The notes: generated by a model not told the origin, from the letters alone. DNA of 64,000 bases from Candidatus Thiodiazotropha sp. (ex Monitilora ramsayi) (GCA_025655575.1 JAHXIP010000014.1:22282-86281); one strand, 5' to 3'. Numbered from the stretch's first letter, positions 20,690-30,725 are shown. Numbers and translations are program-made.

Positions 20690-20929
20690 TTTACGCCTCC
20701 TTATGCAAGGTCTGTTTAGTTATTGCGTTTTAGTGACCATTGCCAGAAGTCGATATTCTTCTCCCTCAGGGAGGGCAGTCAGAATACGCTCAAGCGGGTC
20801 TTAATGAGCGGATCTGATCTGTGTCACGTTTTATTATAAGTCGACTTGTGCCTGCGCAGTTTCGTTATACACTGGGTCCGGGTAGTGCTCATTACCCAAT
20901 ACTTCGAAAATACAAAGAGGAACTTTGTT

Positions 20930-21253
20930 ATGGTAATAAATGGATTTAGTCGAACCTTACTTTCTTTTTCCCTTATTTCATCCTTCAGTTTCATTGCGCT
21001 GACTGCGGAAGCGGCAAGCCAGTGCAAGGGGCTAGAGGAATCGACCTGTTTGGATAATCAGGCGTGTATCTGGGTGTCTGCCTATACCACCAAGAACGGC
21101 AATAACGTTTCCGCATATTGCCGTGCATCGAGTGGCAAGGCAAAGAAAGAGGTGAATAAAAGCAAGGAGGAGAAGGGGGCGAAGACCGGTTTCAATGCCC
21201 GGCCCGAGTCCACAGAAAAAGTAGAGATGATGAGAGAGGAGAGACACGGCTAA
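20930..21253 (+). CDS. Small secreted Cys-containing protein, unknown
   Basis: A 107-residue protein with a clear signal peptide (hydrophobic residues about 8-25, cleavage after A-E-A-A) and a mature part with four Cys in the first half (C-K-G, T-C-L, A-C-I-W-V, Y-C-R) that could form two disulfides. The second half is strongly charged and rich in Lys and Glu. The C-x-x-x-x-x-x-C-x-x-x-x-x-C-x-W-V spacing recalls small periplasmic proteins of sulfur-oxidiser genomes, but I cannot name the family. ATG 20930 follows GAGG. It stands alone between malQ and purL. Confidence 0.75.
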   Translation: MVINGFSRTLLSFSLISSFSFIALTAEAASQCKGLEESTCLDNQACIWVSAYTTKNGNNVSAYCRASSGKAKKEVNKSKEEKGAKTGFNARPESTEKVEMMREERHG

Positions 21254-21428
21254 CGCCGTTTTGAGGTGGCTGGTTTGTCTCCGATGCATCCAGTCACCTC
21301 CTTTTCCTCTCGAAGCACACCTTCAGCTCCACCTTATTTTTAGAATCCATCCCTGACCAGACCATCAACTCCCAGACAGTTTTCGAGTATCATTAGCCTT
21401 TTCTATCCGTAGGACATAAGGCCGAACG

Positions 21429-24400
21429 ATGCTGATTCTCCGTGGTGCACCCGCACTCTCCGATTTTCGTCTACAGAAACTCACCCGTCGCCTTGGCGAT
21501 AATCTCAACGCTCCGGTTGAACTTGCTGCCGACTATGTCCATTTTGCCGACATCGATCAGCCTTTGGACGATCAGGAGATGTCGATTCTGAACCGGTTAC
21601 TGCGTTATGGTCCGGCGATGCTGTCCCATCAGCCGGAGGGCACGCTGTTACTGGTGGTACCGCGACCAGGTACACTCTCCCCCTGGTCGAGCAAGGCCAC
21701 CGACATTGCCCATCATTGTGGACTGACTCAGATCCTGAGGTTGGAGCGGGGTATCGCCTATTCCCTTAAAGTGAACGGGCAAGTGTTAAGCGATGAGCAG
21801 TTTAAGTTGGCGGCCGGTCTGCTCCACGATCGTATGACTGAAGTGGTGCTGAACGATCTGGAAGATGCAACCTGTCTGTTCAATCGGGCCGAGCCAAAGC
21901 CCTATCTGCAGGTGGATGTGCTCGGTGGTGGAAAGCCGGCGCTTACCGCGGCCAATCTGGAGTTGGGATTGGCCCTATCCGATGACGAGATCGACTATCT
22001 GGTAGAGAGTTTCCAGGCATTACAGCGCAACCCAACAGATGTTGAGTTGATGATGTTTGCCCAGGCCAATTCGGAGCACTGCCGGCATAAGATCTTCAAT
22101 GCTGACTGGATCATAGACGGTGAAACCCAATCACACTCGCTGTTCAAGATGATTCGTAATACCACTGATTGTTCCCCAGACAACGTGTTGTCTGCTTATA
22201 AAGATAATGCGGCAGTGATTACCGGTCACAGGGCAGAGCGTTTTGTCCTGGACCCACAGTCACAGGTATACGGCTTTGGTCAAGAGGATGTACATATTCT
22301 GATGAAGGTGGAGACCCACAATCATCCTACTGCCATCTCCCCTGACCCGGGTGCTGCTACCGGTTCAGGTGGTGAAATCCGTGATGAAGGTGCCACTGGC
22401 AAGGGTTCCAAACCCAAGGCGGGCCTGTGTGGTTTCTCCGTCTCCAACCTCAAGCTGCCTGAGGGAGAGCAGCCTTGGGAAATCGAATTTGGTAAGCCCG
22501 ATCGTATTGTGTCAGCCCTGGATATCATGTTGGAAGGCCCCATTGGCGCGGCTTCGTTCAACAACGAGTTCGGACGTCCCAATTTGTGTGGCTATTTTCG
22601 TACCTTTGAGGCAATGGTAGCGGGACCGGGTGGTCAGGAACTGCGCGGTTATCATAAACCGATCATGCTGGCAGGGGGTGTCGGTAATATTCGAAGTGAG
22701 CATATCGAAAAGACCAGTTTTCCTGAAGGATCGCCACTTGTTGTATTAGGCGGTCCCGCCATGCTGATTGGATTAGGTGGTGGAGCAGCATCGAGCATGG
22801 CCAGCGGCACATCGGCGGAAGATCTCGATTTCGCTTCAGTGCAACGTTCCAATCCTGAGATGGAGCGGCGCTGTCAGGAAGTGATCGATGCCTGTTGGGC
22901 ATTTGGTGACGAGAACCCGATTCTGTTTATTCACGATGTAGGCGCCGGTGGACTCTCCAACGCACTGCCGGAATTGGTACATGACGCGGCTTTGGGCGGG
23001 CGCTTCGAGCTACGTGCAGTGCCCAATGATGATCCGGGCATGTCGCCTATGGAGATTTGGTGTAACGAATCCCAGGAACGCTACGTGATGGCGGTGGATG
23101 CGGAAAAACTGGATGAATTTAAAGCCATCTGCGAACGCGAACGATGTCCCTATGCGGTCGTAGGCGAGGCTACCGATGAGACACATCTGGTGCTGGGAGA
23201 CGGCCATTTCGACAACAATCCCATCGATATCCCAATGAACCTGCTGTTTGGCAAGCCACCCCGCATGCTGCGGGATGTTCACCATAGAACCTACAAAAAA
23301 CCCGACCTGGATTTTAGTGGTGTCGATCTGAAAGCCGCGGCGCTAAGAGTCCTGCATCTACCGACAGTGGCTGATAAGACCTTCCTGATCACCATTGGAG
23401 ACCGGTCCATCACCGGCATGGTGACCCGGGATCAGATGGTCGGGCCCTGGCAGGTACCGGTGGCGGATCTGGCGGTCACCTCATCCGGTCTCATGGGCTA
23501 CACCGGTGAAGCCATGGCGGTGGGTGAGAGAACGCCGCTGGCCCTGATCGATGCGCCTGCTTCGGGACGGATGGCTATCGGAGAAGCGATTACCAACATC
23601 GCTGCTGCACGGATAGAAAAAATCAGTGATATCAAACTCTCGGCTAACTGGATGGCGGCTGCCGGGCATGCCGGTGAAGACGCCAAATTATATGAGACTG
23701 TTAAGGCTGTGGGTATGGCGCTCTGTCCTGAGCTCGGTATCTCGATTCCTGTGGGCAAGGACTCCATGTCCATGAAGACAGTCTGGCAGCAGGCTGGTGA
23801 AAAGCGGGAGATGGCGGCACCCCTGTCGCTGATTATCTCTGCTTTTGCACCGGTGGATGATGTGAGGAATACGCTGACTCCCCAGTTACGCAAAGATAAA
23901 GGTGATACTGATCTGATACTGATCGATTTAGGTAAGGGGATGAATCGCCTTGGTGGTTCCGCATTGGCTCAGGTCTACGGTCAAATGGGACATTATGGTG
24001 CAGACTTGAACGACCCGGACAGCCTCAAGCGGTTCTTCGATCTGATACAGGAACTCAATCGAAGTGGCTTGCTGCTGGCCTATCACGACCGCTCTGATGG
24101 GGGGCTTTTTACACTGTTATGTGAGATGGCATTTGCTGGTCGTTGTGGTGTCACTGTGGATATTGATGACCTCGGTGAGGATGATCTGGCAGTGCTTTTC
24201 AGCGAGGAACTGGGTGTGGTCGTGCAAACACTGCACGCAGATACCGATGATGTGCTGAAGTTGCTGCACGATGCGGGGCTAGGCCGTAACAGCCATGTGA
24301 TTGGCTCCCTCAACAGTGATGACAATATTGTGTTCCGTAGAGCGGGCAAGTCTATTCTGAGCGGCACTCGAGTAGCGTTCCAGCAGGCTTGGTCGGACAC

Positions 24401-25316
24401 CACCCGGCAGATGCAGGCATTGCGTGACAATCCAGCGTGTGCGAATGAAGAATATGAGCGTATTGCGGAGGAGGATCCCGGTCTTCAGATCTCACTGAGT
24501 TTTGATCACAATGAAGATGTAGCGGCCCCGATGATTGCCGGTGGTGTAAGGCCACCCATGGCAATTTTGCGTGAGCAAGGCGTTAATGGCCAACTCGAGA
24601 TGGCTGCCGCCTTTCATCGGGCGGGTTTCGAGCCGATTGATGTTCACATGTCGGATATTATTGAGGGTCGGGTCGATCTGGTGGATTTCAAAGGCCTGGT
24701 TGCTTGCGGCGGTTTCTCCTACGGTGATGTGCTCGGGGCTGGAGAAGGATGGGCGAAGTCGGTACTTTTTAATCCCCAGGCCAGGGAGGTTTTTGAGCGT
24801 TTCTTCAATCGCCAGGACACCTTTGCACTGGGGGTCTGTAACGGCTGTCAGATGCTCTCAAATCTACATGAATTAATTCCGGGCGCAGATCATTGGCCCC
24901 ATTTCGTACGTAATCGATCCGAGCAGTTCGAGGCTAGGTTAGCGACTGTGGAGGTCGCTGATACTCCCTCGATCCTGCTGCAGGGGATGGCAGGATCGAA
25001 ACTGCCTATCGCTGTGGCCCATGGCGAGGGCAGGGCAGAGTTTCGTGATGACGCCCACCTCGCTGCAGCACGCCAGCTGACAGCATTGCGTTATCTGGAA
25101 AACAGCGGGGAAGTTGCCAGCCGTTATCCGGCAAACCCTAATGGCTCCCCGGAGGGTATCACCGGGCTGACCAATGCTGATGGTAGAGTAACGATCATGA
25201 TGCCCCACCCTGAGCGGGTGACCCGTACGGTGCAGCACTCCTGGCACCCTGATGAGTGGGAGGAGGATGCGCCCTGGTTGAGGCTGTTCCGCAATGCGCG
25301 CCTCTGGGTCGATTGA
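21429..25316 (+). CDS. purL: Phosphoribosylformylglycinamidine synthase
   Basis: A 1295-residue single-chain FGAM synthase of the gammaproteobacterial type, converting FGAR to FGAM with ATP and glutamine in purine synthesis. The synthetase half has A-N-S-E-H-C-R-H-K and [10 protein letters not shown]; the C-terminal glutaminase has G-V-C-N-G-C-Q-M-L with the catalytic Cys and a terminal P-H-P-E-R. The start M-L-I-L-R-G fits the family. It is monocistronic or co-transcribed with the small gene that follows 23 bp later. Confidence 0.97.
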   Translation: MLILRGAPALSDFRLQKLTRRLGDNLNAPVELAADYVHFADIDQPLDDQEMSILNRLLRYGPAMLSHQPEGTLLLVVPRPGTLSPWSSKATDIAHHCGLTQILRLERGIAYSLKVNGQVLSDEQFKLAAGLLHDRMTEVVLNDLEDATCLFNRAEPKPYLQVDVLGGGKPALTAANLELGLALSDDEIDYLVESFQALQRNPTDVELMMFAQANSEHCRHKIFNADWIIDGETQSHSLFKMIRNTTDCSPDNVLSAYKDNAAVITGHRAERFVLDPQSQVYGFGQEDVHILMKVETHNHPTAISPDPGAATGSGGEIRDEGATGKGSKPKAGLCGFSVSNLKLPEGEQPWEIEFGKPDRIVSALDIMLEGPIGAASFNNEFGRPNLCGYFRTFEAMVAGPGGQELRGYHKPIMLAGGVGNIRSEHIEKTSFPEGSPLVVLGGPAMLIGLGGGAASSMASGTSAEDLDFASVQRSNPEMERRCQEVIDACWAFGDENPILFIHDVGAGGLSNALPELVHDAALGGRFELRAVPNDDPGMSPMEIWCNESQERYVMAVDAEKLDEFKAICERERCPYAVVGEATDETHLVLGDGHFDNNPIDIPMNLLFGKPPRMLRDVHHRTYKKPDLDFSGVDLKAAALRVLHLPTVADKTFLITIGDRSITGMVTRDQMVGPWQVPVADLAVTSSGLMGYTGEAMAVGERTPLALIDAPASGRMAIGEAITNIAAARIEKISDIKLSANWMAAAGHAGEDAKLYETVKAVGMALCPELGISIPVGKDSMSMKTVWQQAGEKREMAAPLSLIISAFAPVDDVRNTLTPQLRKDKGDTDLILIDLGKGMNRLGGSALAQVYGQMGHYGADLNDPDSLKRFFDLIQELNRSGLLLAYHDRSDGGLFTLLCEMAFAGRCGVTVDIDDLGEDDLAVLFSEELGVVVQTLHADTDDVLKLLHDAGLGRNSHVIGSLNSDDNIVFRRAGKSILSGTRVAFQQAWSDTTRQMQALRDNPACANEEYERIAEEDPGLQISLSFDHNEDVAAPMIAGGVRPPMAILREQGVNGQLEMAAAFHRAGFEPIDVHMSDIIEGRVDLVDFKGLVACGGFSYGDVLGAGEGWAKSVLFNPQAREVFERFFNRQDTFALGVCNGCQMLSNLHELIPGADHWPHFVRNRSEQFEARLATVEVADTPSILLQGMAGSKLPIAVAHGEGRAEFRDDAHLAAARQLTALRYLENSGEVASRYPANPNGSPEGITGLTNADGRVTIMMPHPERVTRTVQHSWHPDEWEEDAPWLRLFRNARLWVD

Positions 25317-25339
25317 GTGAACGGTTTGAGGAGAGTGAG

Positions 25340-25615
25340 ATGAAAAAGCGGCTGCTTCTAATCCTATCGATATCTTTGATGGTGTTTGTGACTTCTGCAA
25401 ACAGTGATGATTCAGGTAACAGTTTCGGGTCTGCCGTGGGTAAGGCTTGGGATGGGGTGAAATCGGGTTCGAAGGAGGCGTGGGACGGCGTTTCCGAAGG
25501 AAGTCGTGAAGCCTGGGAAGCTACCAAGGAAGGCAGTGGTGAGGTCTGGGATGCGACCAAAGAGGGTGCTGGAAATGTTGGTAAATCAGTCAGTGATGCC
25601 ATCTCAGGGGATTAA
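25340..25615 (+). CDS. Small secreted amphipathic-repeat protein
   Basis: A 91-residue protein with a signal peptide (residues 1-20, ending near T-S-A-N-S). The mature part is four imperfect 11-residue repeats of the pattern W-[DE]-[GA]-[VT]-x-[KE]-G-S-[KRG]-E, which would form an amphipathic helix like apolipoprotein or LEA-type 11-mers. A strong GAGGAGAG site precedes ATG 25340. The gene starts 23 bp after purL. Function unknown; surface or membrane association is inferred from the repeats only. Confidence 0.7.
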   Translation: MKKRLLLILSISLMVFVTSANSDDSGNSFGSAVGKAWDGVKSGSKEAWDGVSEGSREAWEATKEGSGEVWDATKEGAGNVGKSVSDAISGD

Positions 25616-25720
25616 CCCACGCTATGTGGCATTTCTAACTCGCCATAAATATTCAATCGGAATCAATTTGGTTGCGATAAGAACAACTTCAAGGGTCAGC
25701 CGTTAGGGACAAAAATATTG

Positions 25721-26971
25721 ATGAAAAACTATAAAACCGATGTGCTCGTCATAGGTGCGGGACCGGCAGGTGCTTCGGCAGCCTCCCTTATTCATAAAGC
25801 AGGTCTCCAATGTCTGATTGTGGAGAAAGAGACCTTTCCCCGCTTTGTGATTGGAGAAAGTCTTTTACCTCGCTGTATGGATCTTCTCGACGAGGCGGGC
25901 ATGCTTGATGCGGTGAAATCACAAAATTTCATGGTGAAGGATGGTGCAGTCTTCAAGCGTGGCGGTGAAACCTGCACATTCAAGTTCTCTCAGCAATTCA
26001 CCAATGGCTGGCCGTATACCTATCAAGTCCCGCGTGAACAGTTTGATCAAGTGCTGGCAGAGACTGTTTCAGCACTTGGTGTGCCCATACTTTGGCAACA
26101 TGCAGTCAATGAAGTGAATTTTGCAGAGGATGGGTCATCGACGTCTATTCTGCAAGCACCAGACGGTTCTGAAGTCAGTGTTTCAGCACGTTTTATTCTG
26201 GACGGCAGTGGCTATGGGCGCGTGTTGCCACGACTGTTGAATTTGGATGAGGCGTCATCACTGCCACTGCGCGAGTCCTACTTCACCCATGTGACGGGAG
26301 ACAAACGGCCGGCGGGGGATGCGGAGGGGCGTATCTGGATCTGTTCATTGGACGACCCCGATAATGCCTGGATGTGGATTATCCCATTTTCCAACGGCAG
26401 GACCTCTATCGGCGTTGTGGCAAAGCCCGACTATCTGGCCCGCTATCCTGAAGATCCCGATGAGAAGCTGCGGGCGATCGTGAATGATAATCCGAATACC
26501 AGGGAGCGGCTTGAATCTGCCAGTTTTTGTTTTCCCGTCAGGCATATCGGCGGTTACTCTATTTCAGTCAAGCGGCTCTTTGGTAAGGGATTCGCGCTGA
26601 TGGGAAATTCCACAGAGTTTCTTGATCCGGTTTTCTCTTCTGGTGTGACTTTGGCGCTTGAATCAGCCAACCGTGCGGCCAAAACGGCGATTCGGGAATT
26701 GGCTGGCGAATCTCCGGATTGGCAGCAGGAGTATGTCGACCATCTGATGATGGGTGTGGATACGTTCAGAACCTTCGTCAATGCCTGGTATGACGATCGT
26801 CTGCCAACCATATTTTACTCGCCAGTGAAGCCGGAGAGTTTTCAAAACCAGATCTGTTCAGTGCTTGCCGGGTATGTTTGGGATCAAGAGAATCCCTGTG
26901 TCCGTCAGCATGCCCGAGCGGTTGATGCCATCGCACAGGCCTGTAGCCAGGGATCCGATTTAAAAGGGTAG
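25721..26971 (+). CDS. FAD-dependent oxidoreductase, tryptophan-halogenase/GGR-like
   Basis: A flavoprotein of 416 residues with the dinucleotide-binding G-A-G-P-A-G-A at residues about 12-18, a G-E-S-L-L-P motif, the W-M-W-I-I-P segment that matches the W-x-W-x-I-P signature of flavin-dependent halogenases, and G-N-S-T-E-F-L-D-P-V-F-S-S-G. Such genes are regular members of aryl-polyene and xanthomonadin clusters. Here it is convergent with the distal end of the polyene operon, overlapping its last gene by 12 bp. It could halogenate or desaturate the polyene. ATG 25721 is preferred to TTG 25718. Confidence 0.85.
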   Translation: MKNYKTDVLVIGAGPAGASAASLIHKAGLQCLIVEKETFPRFVIGESLLPRCMDLLDEAGMLDAVKSQNFMVKDGAVFKRGGETCTFKFSQQFTNGWPYTYQVPREQFDQVLAETVSALGVPILWQHAVNEVNFAEDGSSTSILQAPDGSEVSVSARFILDGSGYGRVLPRLLNLDEASSLPLRESYFTHVTGDKRPAGDAEGRIWICSLDDPDNAWMWIIPFSNGRTSIGVVAKPDYLARYPEDPDEKLRAIVNDNPNTRERLESASFCFPVRHIGGYSISVKRLFGKGFALMGNSTEFLDPVFSSGVTLALESANRAAKTAIRELAGESPDWQQEYVDHLMMGVDTFRTFVNAWYDDRLPTIFYSPVKPESFQNQICSVLAGYVWDQENPCVRQHARAVDAIAQACSQGSDLKG

Positions 26972-27529
26972 GCGGAAGCCGATAAGCAGTTTTCCCGAGT
27001 TGAGCGGGTCATTGGGTTTTTGGATGCCGCCATTGGACACATGATGGTAACGGTACTCGATGCTTATTTCAGTCTCTTGTAGATGAATTTTCACCCCTCC
27101 TGCTGCTTGGTACGCGCCTTTGAGTTTTGAGCTTGTACCTGGAATTTCCGCATTGGTGTAGAGCGGGCCTCCACCTGCCAGCAGATAGGGCTGATAGCGG
27201 GTATTAGGCAGAAAGGTCCAGCAGGCATTAAAGTAGATGCCTGCCATGGGTGGCTCTTTGGGTTGCTTCAATAGGTGTAAGGGCAATTCGATCTGAAGGG
27301 AACGGCGATTGCGATACCAGCCTTGACCCCGAATTCGGTTTTGCGGGCGCTCATGTCGCAGGATCAAATCCCGGGTTTCGACCCGTTCTTGGGTGTCACC
27401 CCAGCCGGGATGGGACTCACCGTATCCGACCAGTAACTGCCAGTTTGTCGGCAGTTCCTCACTCCCACTAACCAGCCCGGTTGTGAAAAAGAGAGAAAAA
27501 ACGAAAAAACCTGAGACCAGTTTATTCAT
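26960..27529 (-). CDS. PagL-like lipid A 3-O-deacylase / acyloxyacyl hydrolase family
   Basis: A 189-residue protein with a signal peptide (cleavage near G-L-V-S-G-S), alternating strands of an outer-membrane beta-barrel, a C-terminal aromatic residue (L-P-F) typical of such barrels, and the Y-R-Y-H-H-V-S-N-G-G motif that matches the His-x-Ser active site of PagL. I could not place the catalytic Glu with certainty, so activity is not assured. It overlaps the upstream YdcF-like gene by 4 bp. It would trim lipid A in the outer membrane. Confidence 0.75.
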   Translation of the reverse strand: MNKLVSGFFVFSLFFTTGLVSGSEELPTNWQLLVGYGESHPGWGDTQERVETRDLILRHERPQNRIRGQGWYRNRRSLQIELPLHLLKQPKEPPMAGIYFNACWTFLPNTRYQPYLLAGGGPLYTNAEIPGTSSKLKGAYQAAGGVKIHLQETEISIEYRYHHVSNGGIQKPNDPLNSGKLLIGFRLPF

Positions 27530-28197
27530 GTCACGCGATCGATCATACGTTGGCTACCAATGATGCGGGCCCATTTTTTTCCAGTGTTGAACCAGAGGAT
27601 ATACCAGGCTTCCATCGCTAGTCGGGGAAATATTCTTAATGAAATATCCAATTGATCTTCACAAGCACAGAGTTGATGTTCAATGCCAAGACTGCTGGCG
27701 ATAGTGTGAATACGTGCAAGATGATATCGGTTACTGATCATCGCCACAGGTCCGGTTGATGACCCTTGCATCAGTTGCTTGGCGTGTTTGAGATTCTCCA
27801 ACGTATTTTGAGATTTCTCCTCACGCATCATTCGCGATGTTTCTATGCCAGATATTTCAAGCCAGGTTTGTCCGGCGGCGGCTTCGCTGATTTCACTTGA
27901 ATTGATAGCACCGCCAAGCAGTATTAACCGTCGTTCCCCAGAGGTCTGCATTAACTGGCTGGCTTTCGTCAGGCGTTGCTGGTAGTCATCATCTATTTGT
28001 CCCTGCTTCAGACGCTTTCCGAAGACCAGTAGCTGCTTTTCAGAGGTGTCACTGAGGGATTTTTTGGCAATGAGGTAGACATAACGCAGGCTGATTAACA
28101 GTGGTATGCCCAGTGCCACTGTCATGAATAGTAAGGTGATAAAGAATGTGAAGAGGCCGTCCCAATCGACTTTTTCCAACTCTGGATCGAATTGCAT
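27526..28197 (-). CDS. YdcF/ElyC-SanA family membrane protein (DUF218)
   Basis: A 223-residue protein with one N-terminal membrane segment (residues about 14-43) and a DUF218 domain: L-I-L-L-G-G-A, then the family's E-x-x-S-x-N-T-x-x-N-L (E-E-K-S-Q-N-T-L-E-N-L) and S-N-R-Y-H-L-A-R. E. coli relatives act in envelope polymer and undecaprenyl-lipid metabolism. It overlaps the PagL-like gene with an ATGA junction and may be the first of a two-gene envelope unit at the end of the polyene cluster. Confidence 0.8.
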   Translation of the reverse strand: MQFDPELEKVDWDGLFTFFITLLFMTVALGIPLLISLRYVYLIAKKSLSDTSEKQLLVFGKRLKQGQIDDDYQQRLTKASQLMQTSGERRLILLGGAINSSEISEAAAGQTWLEISGIETSRMMREEKSQNTLENLKHAKQLMQGSSTGPVAMISNRYHLARIHTIASSLGIEHQLCACEDQLDISLRIFPRLAMEAWYILWFNTGKKWARIIGSQRMIDRVT

Positions 28198-28260
28198 GGA
28201 GGTAGATTGCCTGGTGTTTCGATTTCAGATGATGACGATCTGAAGATGAGGAGAATGCTT

Positions 28261-28300
28261 GCCGCCAGTGAGAATCCAAAGAGGATGACTCACTGACGGC
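28261..28300. terminator. Hairpin between lipoprotein and YdcF-like gene
   Basis: GCCGCCAGTGAG (28261-28272) pairs with CTCACTGACGGC (28289-28300), a 12-bp stem with one mismatch. No T run follows on either strand, so it may be a weak terminator or a transcript-stabilising hairpin downstream of the minus-strand lipoprotein. Confidence 0.4.
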
Positions 28301-28325
28301 AGATCAGAATGGGCCGAAATTAAGT

Positions 28326-28724
28326 TTACATTGAGGCTAAACGCGCCTGAATGGAACGATCAAGATTCTGAATCCAGCCGTTGTAGTTGCCGTGTATGTT
28401 GCTACCGTCGTAACCCAGCTCAGTGCTGTCCTTGTATTGGATGCTGTAACCGGAAGTGGTAAAGGGAATATCCACCACGGCTGAGTGTTTTCTGAGGAAA
28501 AGGCTGCCCACAATGTGGCCTGGCTTGACCTCTTTCATCTGCCATCCAAGACCTGCACCGGCAGACATAATGGCTTTCTTCACATCAGTGGCACTGATTT
28601 TACTTGAGGCATTAACCGGTGCGTCAGTGACATTGTAAACGGGTGCTGTACGGCAGCCGATCAAACCGATTGTCAACACAATTACAGCGATAAAAGCCAG
28701 TTTTTTAAAGTTTTTTATTTTCAT
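28326..28724 (-). CDS. Putative lipoprotein, unknown function
   Basis: A 132-residue protein with a signal peptide and a lipobox L-I-G-C (Cys24). The mature domain ends with N-I-H-G-N-Y-N-G-W-I-Q-N-L-D-R-S-I, a conserved tail in a family of small uncharacterised proteobacterial lipoproteins. It sits downstream of the polyene glycosyltransferase on the same strand with a 90-bp gap, so it may have its own promoter. A link to polyene export is possible but not shown. Confidence 0.7.
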   Translation of the reverse strand: MKIKNFKKLAFIAVIVLTIGLIGCRTAPVYNVTDAPVNASSKISATDVKKAIMSAGAGLGWQMKEVKPGHIVGSLFLRKHSAVVDIPFTTSGYSIQYKDSTELGYDGSNIHGNYNGWIQNLDRSIQARLASM

Positions 28725-28814
28725 ATCGATACTCCCTTTCGTGAGTGGTTAAAAAATTTGTTATTTCTGTTGTTGTGGGATGAGCGCAGCACAAAGAATC
28801 CTCTTAAACAACAG

Positions 28815-29564
28815 TTATCCTAGTGGCTGATTGCGTGGGTCTGGCAGGATTCTGAGGCTTCGGAAAAGTCCGGATGGATACATGCCTTTACGTATCAAGC
28901 GCCATGCGATCATGCGAACAATTCGCCAAGTGTCCGTCCAAGGTCTGTAGTGGCTTTCGCGTCCCTCTTTACGATAAATCGACTCTACCGGAATGGAGAT
29001 ACTATAAAAGTTGTTGTTTGCCGCTTCAATGAGTATTTCGCTCTCGTAGACAAAGCCATTCTGCTTTGTCGTGTCCAACTGTATGGAATGCAACATTTTA
29101 TCCGGGTAGAGTCGAAAGCCGGACTGTGAATCGATGACCGGATAACCTGCTGCCCATGAAACCCAGAAATCAGCAAAACGGTTGGCGAAGAGACGGAGTT
29201 TTGGCGCATTTTGTCGCTGCTTGAGACGTGCTGCAATGATGATCGTGTTAGGACAGCTTTTCACAGTATCCAGTAGTTTTGGTATCTCTTCAGGGTTGTG
29301 TTGACCATCACCATCCAGTGTGATGATGGTTTTCGCATGTAGTGACAAGGCGTGGGAAAAACCGTATTGGAGGGCAGCGGCTTTGCCTTTGTTGCTTTCA
29401 TGCCTGAGGAGATGAATGTCGAGATCCTGCAATCGCTGGGTTGTTCCGTCTGCTGAGCCATCATCAACCACGATCACCCGATCGACTTTATCCTGGGCTT
29501 GTAGCACGACCTCCCGGATGGTGGCAGCTTCATTAAAGACAGGGATGACGAGGGCTGTATCCAT
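28815..29564 (-). CDS. Family 2 glycosyltransferase of the polyene cluster
   Basis: A 249-residue GT2 enzyme of the dolichyl-phosphate-mannose-synthase type: I-P-V-F-N-E-A-x-T-I-R-E, V-V-D-D-G-S-A-D-G-T, T-L-D-G-D-G-Q-H (the D-x-D-like metal site), and S-Q-S-G-F-R-L-Y. No strong membrane segments, so cytoplasmic or peripheral. It starts 3 bp after the ketoreductase stop. In aryl-polyene clusters a GT2 is often fused to an acyltransferase; here it is separate. It probably glycosylates the lipid that carries the polyene. Confidence 0.88.
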   Translation of the reverse strand: MDTALVIPVFNEAATIREVVLQAQDKVDRVIVVDDGSADGTTQRLQDLDIHLLRHESNKGKAAALQYGFSHALSLHAKTIITLDGDGQHNPEEIPKLLDTVKSCPNTIIIAARLKQRQNAPKLRLFANRFADFWVSWAAGYPVIDSQSGFRLYPDKMLHSIQLDTTKQNGFVYESEILIEAANNNFYSISIPVESIYRKEGRESHYRPWTDTWRIVRMIAWRLIRKGMYPSGLFRSLRILPDPRNQPLG

Positions 29565-29567
29565 CTT

Positions 29568-30287
29568 CTACGCCATCGCCCCATTGATTGAGAGTATTTG
29601 CCCCGAGATATAGCCCGCCTCTTGAGAAGCAAGATAGTTGACTAATGAAGCAACCTCTTCAGGTTTCCCCGCCCGCTTCATCGGGACAATCTGCTTGATG
29701 GCCTGATCATCAAATACCTGGTCTGTCAGATGGCCTGAAATAATCCCCGGTGCGATAGTGTTAACGGTGAGGCCACGGGAAGCGACTTCTATGGCAAGTG
29801 ACTTACAGGCGCCATGCAGCCCGGCTTTAGCTGCTGCGTAGTTGGCCTGTCCCCTGTTTCCCATGATGCCTGCTATGGAAGAGATGGAAATGATCCGTCC
29901 CCAGCGCGTAGCCATCATCGGCAGTAACAGGGGTTGTGTGACATTGTAAAAACCATTTAGAGAGACATCGATGACACGCTGCCACTGGTTAGGTTGCATG
30001 CCTGCCAGTGGCGCATCGTCGTGGATGCCTGCATTATGGATCAGAATCTGTATAGGGCCGTCAGTGAGTAACTTCTCGATTGCCTGTGCGGCACTTTCCG
30101 TCTCCCTGACATCAAAACAGCAGGTTTCAGCAGAACCCCCCAGGCTTCGGATCTCCTCTACCAAAGTCTCTGCACGGTCCGGATTGCGGTTGGCATGTAC
30201 GACGACATGGTGGCCGGCTGAGGCCAGCCTCAGGCAGATGGCGGAGCCAATATCGCCACTACCACCAGTGATAAGTGCACGCTTCAA
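29568..30287 (-). CDS. 3-oxoacyl-ACP reductase (FabG type) of the polyene cluster
   Basis: A 239-residue short-chain dehydrogenase with T-G-G-S-G-D-I-G for NADPH, N-A-G at residues about 86-88, the catalytic Ser in S-I-S-S-I-A-G and Y-A-A-A-K with the catalytic Tyr and Lys. It would reduce the 3-keto group in each round of polyene extension. It follows the dehydratase by 3 bp. It is equivalent to the ApeQ-type ketoreductase in E. coli aryl-polyene clusters. Confidence 0.93.
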   Translation of the reverse strand: MKRALITGGSGDIGSAICLRLASAGHHVVVHANRNPDRAETLVEEIRSLGGSAETCCFDVRETESAAQAIEKLLTDGPIQILIHNAGIHDDAPLAGMQPNQWQRVIDVSLNGFYNVTQPLLLPMMATRWGRIISISSIAGIMGNRGQANYAAAKAGLHGACKSLAIEVASRGLTVNTIAPGIISGHLTDQVFDDQAIKQIVPMKRAGKPEEVASLVNYLASQEAGYISGQILSINGAMA

Positions 30288-30290
30288 GGA

Positions 30291-30725
30291 CTATATCTCC
30301 CTATGTGCCATAACAGCCGCACTACCTTCGGCAACCGGGATGTGATTCAGGGTCAGATCAAAAGCATATAGAAGATTTCCCCCGTCAGCCAACAATTTCC
30401 GGGCAGTAATTTGTAAGGGAAACTCAGTATCGTCAAGGCGCTGGCGATAAAACTTCACTCCACGCAGGCTGACCAGAAATCCGGCGACGGGTGACTTGCC
30501 AGACTGCTTTGCCAATAAACCGCCATGTAGGGCCATGACTTGAGCGCCATACTCCGCCGCATGAATGATGCTCAGCCGGTCATGATGCCGTAGTGGATTT
30601 TCAATGCTGACATGGGTGCCAGTGCTGCAAACCAGATGTTCTTCATCCCAATGAAGCAGTGTCTCTATGAGACACATGGCGCCTTCGTGGGGCATCAACT
30701 GGCAAATTTCCTGAGGGGTCAGCAT
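30291..30725 (-). CDS. 3-hydroxyacyl-ACP dehydratase, hot-dog fold (ApeP-like)
   Basis: A 144-residue hot-dog protein beginning Q-L-M-P-H-E-G-A-M-C-L-I-E, the P-H-x-x-x-M pattern of the ApeP-type dehydratases, followed by H-A-A-E-Y-G-A-Q, which forms the central helix. It would remove water from the 3-hydroxyacyl chain to leave the conjugated double bond. It overlaps the chain-length factor gene by 7 bp. A second, smaller dehydratase-like protein is encoded near the operon start, and the two types form a complex in E. coli. Confidence 0.85.
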   Translation of the reverse strand: MLTPQEICQLMPHEGAMCLIETLLHWDEEHLVCSTGTHVSIENPLRHHDRLSIIHAAEYGAQVMALHGGLLAKQSGKSPVAGFLVSLRGVKFYRQRLDDTEFPLQITARKLLADGGNLLYAFDLTLNHIPVAEGSAAVMAHREI

